Shown in pieces: positions 1 through 5,595 of a stretch of 5,618 nucleotides of DNA. Every line of letters begins with the position of its first letter. Positions within the stretch are counted from its first letter, which is position 1. The position numbers were made by a program, and so were the translations under genes. The DNA comes from Candidatus Heimdallarchaeota archaeon (GTDB lineage Archaea > Asgardarchaeota > Heimdallarchaeia > Heimdallarchaeales > Heimdallarchaeaceae). Below the pieces are notes generated by a model. The model ran no database searches and had not been told where the DNA came from. It worked only from the letters and a program-made list of their open reading frames with translations. Location: positions 1-5,618 of the forward strand of contig JAGLTP010000587.1 in NCBI GenBank assembly GCA_023135215.1, written 5' to 3'.

Positions 1-150
1 TCAATACAGAGAAAAGCTAGAGAAATCTTACATGCGAGGAGAGTAAACAACATTATTGATTCAGGTAAAAGGACTCTTTCACGTGAAATTGACTGGGATA
101 CTGTTAATGTAAGTTATGAAGAACGTCCATTGTTTTATTTGAAGGAATAA
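1..150 (+). CDS. 3' end of an unrecognised protein gene (partial)
   Basis: Frame 1 is open from the first base of the window to a TAA at 148-150, giving the last 49 residues of a protein whose start lies outside. The tail begins SIQRKAREILHARRVNNIID and ends EERPLFYLKE. It is rich in Arg, Lys and Glu, has no membrane segment or cysteine, and shows no motif I can tie to a family. The first half looks helical, and the tail after DWDTVNVSYEERP looks extended. The reading frame is believable because a long T-run suitable for archaeal termination follows 35 bp after the stop and a new promoter-like region comes next. The function is not assigned. It shares strand with the TPR gene downstream, but the 133-bp gap with terminator and promoter signals suggests a separate transcript. 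Confidence 0.7.
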   Translation, partial: SIQRKAREILHARRVNNIIDSGKRTLSREIDWDTVNVSYEERPLFYLKE

Positions 151-185
151 AATCGAAGAAAACTCCATCAACTAAAACATCTGTC

Positions 186-194
186 TTTTTTTTT
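186..194 (+). terminator. T9 run, probable archaeal terminator of the upstream partial gene
   Basis: Nine consecutive T residues, followed by CC and three more T, lie 35 bp after the stop of the partial gene at 1-150 and just before the promoter-like region of the next gene. Archaeal RNA polymerase ends transcripts at U-runs without needing a hairpin, and I see no convincing stem upstream. The assignment rests on position and composition only. Confidence 0.55.
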
Positions 195-212
195 CCTTTG
201 CGGATAAAAGTA

Positions 213-229
213 TTATAAACTATATAATA
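213..229 (+). promoter_or_regulatory. TATA-like promoter element for the 265-residue TPR gene
   Basis: The stretch TATAAACTATATAATA (214-229) holds two overlapping TATA-like cores, TATAAA (214-219) and TATATAAT (221-228). With the usual archaeal spacing of about 25 bp, transcription would start near 240-255, giving a leader of about 30-45 nt before the ATG at 284. No clear purine-rich BRE can be separated from the AT-rich background. Confidence 0.5.
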
Positions 230-263
230 AACAAAGAGAAGATTCATACGAAGAGTCTCAGAA

Positions 264-278
264 GGGGCTAGGGGACTA
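264..278 (+). promoter_or_regulatory. G-rich leader with tandem GGGGCTA / GGGGACTA, possible ribosome binding site
   Basis: Two adjacent near-copies, GGGGCTA (264-270) and GGGGACTA (271-278), stand out in an AT-rich leader just before the TPR gene. The second GGGG ends 9 nt before the ATG at 284. It could pair with the CCUC part of the archaeal 16S anti-Shine-Dalgarno using one G-U pair, so it may serve as a weak ribosome binding site. A role as a binding site for a regulator is equally possible. It supports the ATG at 284 as the real start. Confidence 0.35.
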
Positions 279-283
279 TATTC

Positions 284-1081
284 ATGAATGACCTAGAATC
301 TAATGCAAAATTTTTCTTTATCAAAGGAAAAGAAGATTTTCTTAATGGTAAATATCAAGATTGTATTCGTAACTTAATCTATGCCCAAGAAATGTTTACT
401 TCTATGGGAAATAAAGAACAATCTGCAGAAAGCCTCTTCATGATTGCAAATGCTTATTACAATATAGATCAGCTTTCCCAAGCACGACAAATATACTCAC
501 AAGCTTTTTCCAGATACAAAGAACTTACTAAGCTAGATAGAATCGGCGAGTGTTCGTTTAAATTGGGAGAGATTTACAGAACTGAAGGAAACTTCAAGAA
601 AAGCAAGCAGTACCTAGCTGAAGCTATTGAAGCATTTACTAAAATGAGTAATATAGAAAAACTTGCAGATACTTGGAAAGAACTAGGTGTTGCCTATCAA
701 ACTAGTCTTGACGAGGGGTCTGCCAATCCTAATCATTCCATTAACGCTTACAAGACTGCTATATCTTATTATAAGAAAGTAAAAGTCATTAACAAACTAG
801 CTGAAACACAATACGACTTAGGACAACTATTACTATCTCAGAGTAAATTCAACGATGCTTTAAAAGTACTTTCTGAGGCTCTTAACTATTACACTAAACA
901 GAAGGATGATGATAACATCATCACTTTGTTCATCTTGATTGGTAGAGCTTATTTCAATATGGGTAAGAAACCTAAGGCAAGAGATTATATGTATAAAGCT
1001 GTCGAATACATGAGACAAGCTGAATACTCCCCTGAAAGAATAGGTGAGATCAAGAAATCCATTTTTGCTATGTTAGGATAA
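284..1081 (+). CDS. TPR-repeat protein, probable protein-interaction scaffold
   Basis: This 265-residue soluble protein consists almost wholly of helical tetratricopeptide (TPR) repeats, a fold that binds partner proteins. About six units of two helices can be seen, near residues 8-41, 47-80, 87-120, 127-166, 171-204 and 211-245. They carry the typical small residues and aromatics, for example LFMIANAYYNIDQLSQARQI and GRAYFNMGKKPKARDYMYKA. The units repeat about every 40 residues rather than 34, the longer spacing seen in LGN/Pins- and SNAP-like TPR proteins. The fourth repeat has a short loop insertion around residues 140-150. There is no signal peptide, membrane segment or catalytic domain. 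The ATG at 284 is the only sensible start, since the next in-frame Met is about 35 codons in and the first helix begins near residue 8. It meets the next TPR gene tail to tail, only 3 bp apart. The partner and pathway cannot be read from the sequence; a link with the nearby GTPase is inference. Confidence 0.88.
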   Translation: MNDLESNAKFFFIKGKEDFLNGKYQDCIRNLIYAQEMFTSMGNKEQSAESLFMIANAYYNIDQLSQARQIYSQAFSRYKELTKLDRIGECSFKLGEIYRTEGNFKKSKQYLAEAIEAFTKMSNIEKLADTWKELGVAYQTSLDEGSANPNHSINAYKTAISYYKKVKVINKLAETQYDLGQLLLSQSKFNDALKVLSEALNYYTKQKDDDNIITLFILIGRAYFNMGKKPKARDYMYKAVEYMRQAEYSPERIGEIKKSIFAMLG

Positions 1082-1084
1082 ATT

Positions 1085-2683
1085 TTATTTACTTCTATAA
1101 AACGGGGTATATGTTATTTCAACGTCGTCACTTGGAACTAAAAATTCGATTTCCTTAAACTTCTGAGGTGCTCTTATTAAATCAAAAAGGAATCTCATGT
1201 CAAAATCTTCCAAGTGTTTCTCTTTTTGCATCGTTTTAGGAACAATATGTCCTAAAATTTGATATCCAGAAAAAATCTTTTTACCCCTTTTGATGTTTTT
1301 CTCATCCATTGTAGTTCCAGCTAGAAGAAGAGATTGTACTTCATCATTCTGTGTCATAGTGTTTATACAGAATATTTCCAAGTTATTTATTAGTTCTTTA
1401 TTGCTCTTTTGAAAAGTGAAAGCGACAATGTTCTTTTGAATTTCATACTTCTCTTTTAGAATGTCTAAAAGATTGCCAGTTACATATTTTCGTTTTATGG
1501 AAAATGCTGCATCTGAATCACTTACAGCATTTTGAAAGGATATTGTGGTTTCTTTTCTGTCACTTAAGAGATTCTTTGAATTGGTTTTTATTGCTAGATT
1601 CTTTAATTTTTGCGAGGTTTGAGGAGAAGAATCTAAATCATAAAGCATTGAGACTCCTATTGAACTTGAAAGGATATATGCTAGTCCTTTCCTAATTTTT
1701 CTGTGTTCCTCATCTTTTATGTAATTTACAAATTCAAGAGCCTTTTCAAAGTACATCAAAGCATATTGAAAATCTTTGTAATCACCAATACCTCTCCCCA
1801 ATGCGGAATAATAAGGAGATTTTTTGTTTACATTCAAACTTTCAATATACTCCACAATTTTATTCATAGATTTATCAACTAAAGCATCTGACAATTTCAG
1901 AAAACTTGCTAAGATTGAGAGACGACGTGTTGCTTCATAATCATTTTTCAATTGTTTTAAAGATCTTATAACAACTGATACTCCCTTCAGTATTGTGTTT
2001 TTATATTTTGGCGTAACGACTAAGCCTGGATTTTCTGAAAACACTTGAAGAAAGTAATCAGTTGGCATGAGGAGTCTCTCATTAGGATAAGGTTTTTCAG
2101 AAATTATCTCTATAACATTCTTACAATATTCAGCAGCATTGTTATGCTCTTTTTTGAAGTAATGTAATAATCCTAAATTGATATCACAGAACACTATATT
2201 TTCGTAGATATTATGTTCTTCCGACAATTCTTTTGATTTATGTAAATATTCCACTGATTTGTCTTTACTAATTGTCCTGTTAATAATAAACAATAGATTG
2301 AAGACTCTAATACTCAAATTTGGATCTTTCAGCTTGGAAGCTATAGCTTCAGATTTAGTGGCAGCTTTTTCTGCACCTTCATAATCATTTGACAAGAGAA
2401 AAGAGTCAGCTAGTCTCAGATAAAATTCTGCATGATATTTCACCGGAACTTGAGGTAAAATCGCTTTTATTGAACGCAGAACAATGAGAGCCTCGGTTCG
2501 TTGTTCTTTATTAAGTAATCTTTTACATTCCACCAGTAAATACTCTACGAAGCTATTCTTGGAGAGTTTTTTATTCAATCCTAATTGAGCTAGAATTTCT
2601 TCATAGCTTTCTTTCTCTTTTATCATACTGGCTAGGATTTGTGGTTTAATTGACTTAAGGTAATTATGAGAAGCTACAGTCAT
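1085..2683 (-). CDS. Large TPR-like helical protein with an unrecognised C-terminal domain
   Basis: This 532-residue soluble protein is mostly helical. TPR-like units are visible near residues 82-117 (around FYLRLADSFLLSNDYEGAEK), 123-156, 162-196 (around GLLHYFKKEHNNAAEYCKNV) and 290-322 (around DYKDFQYALMYFEKALEF). More degenerate helical hairpins lie between 225 and 285. Residues 350-395 look like a polar linker rich in Ser, Thr, Lys and Asn. Residues 400-532 form a compact mixed alpha/beta-looking region (IVAFTFQKS, EVQSLLLAGTTMD, GYQILGHIVP, EIEFLVPSDDVEITYTPF) that I cannot place in a family. It lacks the His/Cys pair expected of a CHAT protease. No signal peptide or membrane segment is seen. 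The ATG at 2681-2683 has no Shine-Dalgarno before it, so translation is probably from a leaderless or short-leader mRNA. It lies 57 bp after hisS on the same strand and could be partly co-transcribed. A scaffold or sensor role is a guess. Confidence 0.85.
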   Translation of the reverse strand: MTVASHNYLKSIKPQILASMIKEKESYEEILAQLGLNKKLSKNSFVEYLLVECKRLLNKEQRTEALIVLRSIKAILPQVPVKYHAEFYLRLADSFLLSNDYEGAEKAATKSEAIASKLKDPNLSIRVFNLLFIINRTISKDKSVEYLHKSKELSEEHNIYENIVFCDINLGLLHYFKKEHNNAAEYCKNVIEIISEKPYPNERLLMPTDYFLQVFSENPGLVVTPKYKNTILKGVSVVIRSLKQLKNDYEATRRLSILASFLKLSDALVDKSMNKIVEYIESLNVNKKSPYYSALGRGIGDYKDFQYALMYFEKALEFVNYIKDEEHRKIRKGLAYILSSSIGVSMLYDLDSSPQTSQKLKNLAIKTNSKNLLSDRKETTISFQNAVSDSDAAFSIKRKYVTGNLLDILKEKYEIQKNIVAFTFQKSNKELINNLEIFCINTMTQNDEVQSLLLAGTTMDEKNIKRGKKIFSGYQILGHIVPKTMQKEKHLEDFDMRFLFDLIRAPQKFKEIEFLVPSDDVEITYTPFYRSK

Positions 2684-2728
2684 TAATGCTGAAATAAAAT
2701 GAGGAAATAAATCTGTTTTGATTCATTT

Positions 2729-2740
2729 CTTTAAAATATA
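2729..2740 (-). promoter_or_regulatory. TATA-like element before the 532-residue TPR gene
   Basis: Read on the minus strand, TATATTTTAAAG follows directly on the hisS stop codon and lies about 50 bp before the ATG at 2683. An archaeal start site about 25 bp downstream would leave a leader of about 20-25 nt with no Shine-Dalgarno. The whole gap is AT-rich, so the match may be chance and read-through from hisS is an alternative. Confidence 0.35.
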
Positions 2741-4261
2741 TTACACTTTCAGTTGTTTCTTTATTTCATTCTTTAGTTTGGAAATGGAAACGGTTTTCTG
2801 ATCTCCAGTTTTTAGATCCCTTATTGTTACGTTGTTTTCTGCCAAATCTCTTTTTCCTACAATTATCATTAGCGGAACATTTCTGCTACCTGCATCTTCT
2901 AATTGTCTACTAAGATTCCAGTTTAAGGGATTGAAAAGTACTGAATAGTCGTTTCGGAGTTTCTTTACGATTTCAGCGGTTTCAGTTAGGACATCTTTTG
3001 AAATAGGAGCTACATAGATTTTTGCTGGAGAAGAATATTCCTCAAATCTTCCAAGATGTTTTAGTATTGAGTGTAAAACTGTCTCGCCCATTCCAATTCC
3101 TGTAGCAGGAATTAATCCACCACCAAAGCTTTCAACCAATCTATCGTATCTTCCTCCACCTGCTATAGCCCTAACAACATATCCTGTTCTGTCAAAGAAT
3201 TCATACACGATTCCAGTATAGTAGTCCAATCCTCTCGCTATGGATGTATCAAATTCACAATTATCTATAACATTAAACAACTCAAGAAAATAAGCCAATT
3301 CTTCCAGATTCTTTAGTGCTTTTTCCGATTTTTCACCAATATCCAATTCCTTTAGCTTGAGAAGTACATCTTTTGGTTTTCCTCGTATTGTGACAAAAGT
3401 ATATAGCTTAGATGCTTGTTCTGAGGTTAAACCAATTCCCATCAATGCATCTTTCAAACCATCTTCTTCAAGTGAATTAAGTTGATCTAGATATTTAGAT
3501 AGAATTGATTGCTTTCTTATTGCTGAATAATCCTCCTTTGTTTCTGGATCTTGTTGCCAAATTGTGCGCAATTTAAGCGCAAATTCAGTTACTTCTGGTT
3601 TCTTCGGTTTCTTGCCAGTCTTATCTTGTATATCTTTTTTAATTTTCTTTTCAAGAGTAGTTTGAAGGTGCTTTGCTCTTGCATCTACAACTCTGATGAC
3701 ATCAATATAGTTTGGTGCGTTTATGTATTCAATGAATCCTTGAAGAAGTTCCCTACTATTAATTACACAGATGAATTCTCCATCTTTTAGTCCTGCAGTT
3801 TTAATTACATTTACTGAAAGAGCAATAATCTCAGCATCTGCAGCTGGGTGGTCTATCCCGATTATATCTGCATTGAATTGATAATGTTCCTTGACTCTAC
3901 CCCGTTGTGGTGTTTCATCTCTGAAAACTCTAGGAATGCTATACCATCTCATTGGTTTAGGATATCTTTGATGTTGATTTACAACGAGTCTAGCTAGAGA
4001 TGGAGTTAGTTCAGGACGCAGAACTAATTTTCTGTTTTCTCTATCGAAAAGTCGATAAGTTTCATCAACTAATTCTTGACCAGATTTATACTCTATAAGT
4101 TTCGCAAATTCAACTGTGGGACTTTCGTATTCTTCATAACCGAACTTATGGGAAACTGAATGCATTGCTTTGAAAATGACTTTATATTCAGCATAATCTT
4201 CAGGATAAAAATCTCTAAAACCTTTAATTCCCTTAAGTACTTCTTTTAGCTCTGAATCCAT
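2741..4261 (-). CDS. hisS: Histidyl-tRNA synthetase (HisRS)
   Basis: This cytoplasmic class II synthetase joins histidine to tRNA-His using ATP. Motif 1 is GYEEYESPTVE (residues 41-51, Pro48). The histidine-binding segment LRPELTPSLAR follows (81-91). Motif 2 runs through FRDETPQRGRVKEHYQF (113-129, ATP-binding Arg114). The HisRS-specific signatures are ARGLDYYTG (342-350, catalytic Arg343) and AGGGRYDRL (367-375). A C-terminal anticodon-binding domain covers about 413-506 (around VPLMIIVGKRDL). At 506 residues it is longer than the usual 420-430 of prokaryotic HisRS. The extra length is a lysine-rich stretch of roughly 70-80 residues near 191-270, in the variable insertion between motif 2 and the ARGLDYY signature. 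Motif 3 (PATGIGMGETVL, 385-396) has Thr394 where most class II enzymes have Arg. The ATG at 4259-4261 fits the family's N-terminus (GIKGFRDFYP at 11-20). No Shine-Dalgarno is seen. It lies downstream of the GTPase gene but behind apparent terminator and promoter signals. Confidence 0.97.
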   Translation of the reverse strand: MDSELKEVLKGIKGFRDFYPEDYAEYKVIFKAMHSVSHKFGYEEYESPTVEFAKLIEYKSGQELVDETYRLFDRENRKLVLRPELTPSLARLVVNQHQRYPKPMRWYSIPRVFRDETPQRGRVKEHYQFNADIIGIDHPAADAEIIALSVNVIKTAGLKDGEFICVINSRELLQGFIEYINAPNYIDVIRVVDARAKHLQTTLEKKIKKDIQDKTGKKPKKPEVTEFALKLRTIWQQDPETKEDYSAIRKQSILSKYLDQLNSLEEDGLKDALMGIGLTSEQASKLYTFVTIRGKPKDVLLKLKELDIGEKSEKALKNLEELAYFLELFNVIDNCEFDTSIARGLDYYTGIVYEFFDRTGYVVRAIAGGGRYDRLVESFGGGLIPATGIGMGETVLHSILKHLGRFEEYSSPAKIYVAPISKDVLTETAEIVKKLRNDYSVLFNPLNWNLSRQLEDAGSRNVPLMIIVGKRDLAENNVTIRDLKTGDQKTVSISKLKNEIKKQLKV

Positions 4262-4287
4262 TATTAAATCAAGTTAAAGAAAAATAA

Positions 4288-4299
4288 AAAATATTTAAC
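4288..4299 (-). promoter_or_regulatory. TATA-like promoter of hisS, predicting a nearly leaderless mRNA
   Basis: On the minus strand GTTAAATATTTT is centred about 32 bp before the hisS ATG. Archaeal spacing of about 25 bp would place the transcript start within roughly 5-10 nt of the start codon. That agrees with the absence of any Shine-Dalgarno there. The surroundings are very AT-rich, which limits certainty. Confidence 0.45.
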
Positions 4300-4325
4300 A
4301 TTATTGTTCAAGTGCAATTTTCTTT

Positions 4326-4337
4326 AAAAATAAAAAA
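4326..4337 (-). terminator. Paired T-runs ending the GTPase transcript
   Basis: Read on the minus strand, T6-A-T5 begins 3 nt after the TAG stop of the GTPase gene. A further T7 run overlaps its last two Phe codons and the first base of the stop codon (4342-4348). More T-rich sequence lies at 4277-4296. Such U-rich tracts are the normal archaeal termination signal. They suggest that most GTPase transcripts end before hisS. Confidence 0.6.
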
Positions 4338-4339
4338 TC

Positions 4340-5326
4340 CTAAAAAAAGTCATCAACTATTGAGATTTCAAACATAGGTTGCTCTTTTACTGACCAGAAG
4401 GATTGTTTGTCTATCATATATTTGATGAGGTAACTTGTTAAATCTGACTCTGAAATATGTTTTCCCTTATCAGTTTTTAAGCCATGAATTTCTTTTACAA
4501 ATTCAGTAAGTAGCTTCATGAGTAAGTTGGTTCCTTTGAAATCCTTGCTTTCAGTTGTGACCAACCAACAAGATGTTTGACTATCAGCTGCCATAACAAT
4601 TTGCCTGCCTTTAAGTCTCATATACTCTAGAACAGATTCATCATTTTCAGCGAATTTGTATCGAATAACTGGAAATAGACCTTTATCTAATAAAGCAGGT
4701 TCTGATGATCTGATTCTTGCTTCAACAATTCCTTGTTCAGTCTTAATATATGCAACAAAGTAATCAACAGAAATTCCCACGTGAATTAAATTCTCAATAA
4801 TTGTATTTGCTAGCCAATCCACTGTTTTCTTAATATTTTTCCCTGTTATAGGAGATATAGCAAAGCAATCTATTTCATTATTGTTGCCAATTGTTTGAAA
4901 GATACTTTGTATAGATTGGATGGTTTTTCTGTCAACAGATCTATCCCATGTGTTTATCAAAACCAAAACGGGTGATTGTTTCTTGACCCATTTTAATGCT
5001 CGAACAAACCAGGTTTTTGATTCATCTATTCTTTCTTCATTGGTTGCATCAACAACATAAATCAAAGCATCAGATTTAGAAATATAGCTTTCCCATAAGG
5101 ATTTTCTAAAAGGTTCTTGTCCTCCCAAATCTGTCAATCCAAGTCTAAGACCATCAATTTTAATGATTTCCTGATTAATTCCAAAAGTTGCATAGGTTTC
5201 ATGAATCTCTTCGTGGAGAAGCTTGTTAATAATTAGAGTCTTCCCTACCCCATCTAATCCAGCAACAGAGACAGTTAGATCTCTAGAGGACAGAGTCCAA
5301 TCAGTTCCATAGTTAGGCTCCAACAA
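4340..5326 (-). CDS. Arf-like small GTPase with C-terminal longin/roadblock-like extension
   Basis: This 328-residue protein is a probable GTP-driven switch for membrane or signalling processes. Residues 1-180 follow the Arf pattern. The P-loop is GLDGVGKT (23-30) and switch I is TFGIN (47-51; Arf has TIGFN). Switch II is DLGGQEPFRKSLWESY (66-81), with the catalytic Gln70 and the Arf-type Trp78 and Tyr81, followed by ALIYVVDATNEERI (87-100). The base-recognition motif is altered, with NTWD (125-128) for NKxD, and G5 reads SPITG (158-162) instead of SAxxG. There is no Gly2 for myristoylation and no clear N-terminal amphipathic helix. Residues 183-328 have strand-strand-helix character (VDYFVAYIKTEQGIVEARIR; RQIVMAADSQTSCWLV then a long helix at 266-283), reminiscent of longin or roadblock domains; this is inference. 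An in-frame TGA at 5333-5335 and the lack of any ATG before the P-loop force a TTG start at 5324-5326 or the adjacent TTG at 5321-5323. An alternative label is MglA/Rag-like, but the Arf motifs fit better. Confidence 0.9.
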   Translation of the reverse strand: MLEPNYGTDWTLSSRDLTVSVAGLDGVGKTLIINKLLHEEIHETYATFGINQEIIKIDGLRLGLTDLGGQEPFRKSLWESYISKSDALIYVVDATNEERIDESKTWFVRALKWVKKQSPVLVLINTWDRSVDRKTIQSIQSIFQTIGNNNEIDCFAISPITGKNIKKTVDWLANTIIENLIHVGISVDYFVAYIKTEQGIVEARIRSSEPALLDKGLFPVIRYKFAENDESVLEYMRLKGRQIVMAADSQTSCWLVTTESKDFKGTNLLMKLLTEFVKEIHGLKTDKGKHISESDLTSYLIKYMIDKQSFWSVKEQPMFEISIVDDFF

Positions 5327-5405
5327 TTTGATTCACTTTTTCTGCTGATTCATACTAACATGCGAAGAATCGCCAGAATAACCCCAATAGATACTAGGTT
5401 TACAC

Positions 5406-5414
5406 TTTTAAAAA
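5406..5414 (-). promoter_or_regulatory. Candidate TATA element of the GTPase gene
   Basis: TTTTTAAAA on the minus strand lies about 80 bp before the TTG start. It would give a leader of about 55 nt containing a small GCGA-(4 nt)-TCGC inverted repeat (5362-5373). The core is nearly palindromic, so it could also act on the plus strand. It is the best TATA-like match in the interval, but support is modest. Confidence 0.3.
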
Positions 5415-5487
5415 CATTCTGAATCAGATATCCGCAATTAAAAACTGAACCGAAATTTTTGTGGATTCTTCAAAGTGTCAAAGATTA

Positions 5488-5534
5488 GAAAATATATTAT
5501 GGGTTTTTTTTTTGCAAATCGGAAAATATATATA
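5488..5534 (+). promoter_or_regulatory. Promoter region of the gene starting at 5596, with two TATA-like repeats and a T10 run
   Basis: GAAAATATAT occurs at 5488-5497 and again at 5522-5531, 34 bp apart, the second continuing to ATATATATAA (5525-5534). A T10 run (5504-5513) lies between them. The second copy is the better TATA box: transcription would begin near 5555-5560, leaving about 40 nt of leader with the GAGGT site. The first copy may be an alternative promoter or part of a regulator site. Confidence 0.5.
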
Positions 5535-5583
5535 ACAGAGAATAACACCTAAAAACGAAATTAAGTTACTCAAGTAAATATTT

Positions 5584-5588
5584 GAGGT
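5584..5588 (+). promoter_or_regulatory. Shine-Dalgarno GAGGT before the last gene
   Basis: GAGGT is a perfect match to the archaeal anti-Shine-Dalgarno and lies 7 nt before the ATG at 5596. It is the only strong ribosome binding site in the window and fixes the start of the truncated last gene. Confidence 0.75.
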
Positions 5589-5595
5589 AGTCAAA

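Noticed and set aside
1088..1486. CHAT protease domain at the end of the TPR protein, as in some TPR-CHAT systems
   Set aside because: No conserved His and Cys catalytic pair or CHAT-like glycine pattern is present. His residues 479 and 490 and Cys439 are not in the expected arrangement.
1504..1695. Plus-strand 63-codon open frame inside the 532-residue TPR gene
   Set aside because: It lies wholly antisense to a well-supported coding region, has no ribosome binding site and its Leu/Phe/His-rich composition is typical of a reverse-strand shadow.
3551..3790. Plus-strand 79-codon open frame inside hisS, with a hydrophobic stretch
   Set aside because: It is antisense to certain hisS coding sequence. 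The Phe/Leu run comes from the reverse complement of Lys/Glu codons, and no promoter or ribosome binding site is seen.
5362..5373. GCGA-AGAA-TCGC hairpin as a riboswitch or structured leader element
   Set aside because: A 4-bp stem alone is too short, and no further paired segments or known riboswitch core surround it.
5360..5422. Short plus-strand ORF of 20 codons (MRRIARITPI...) in the divergent intergenic region
   Set aside because: There is no Shine-Dalgarno or suitably placed TATA box, its length is expected by chance, and it overlaps the probable GTPase leader.
5380..5515. Possible C/D box RNA or tRNA gene in the divergent intergenic region
   Set aside because: CTGA matches to a D box occur, but no RTGATGA C box is found at a suitable distance. 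No T-arm GTTCGANTC or cloverleaf pattern is present.
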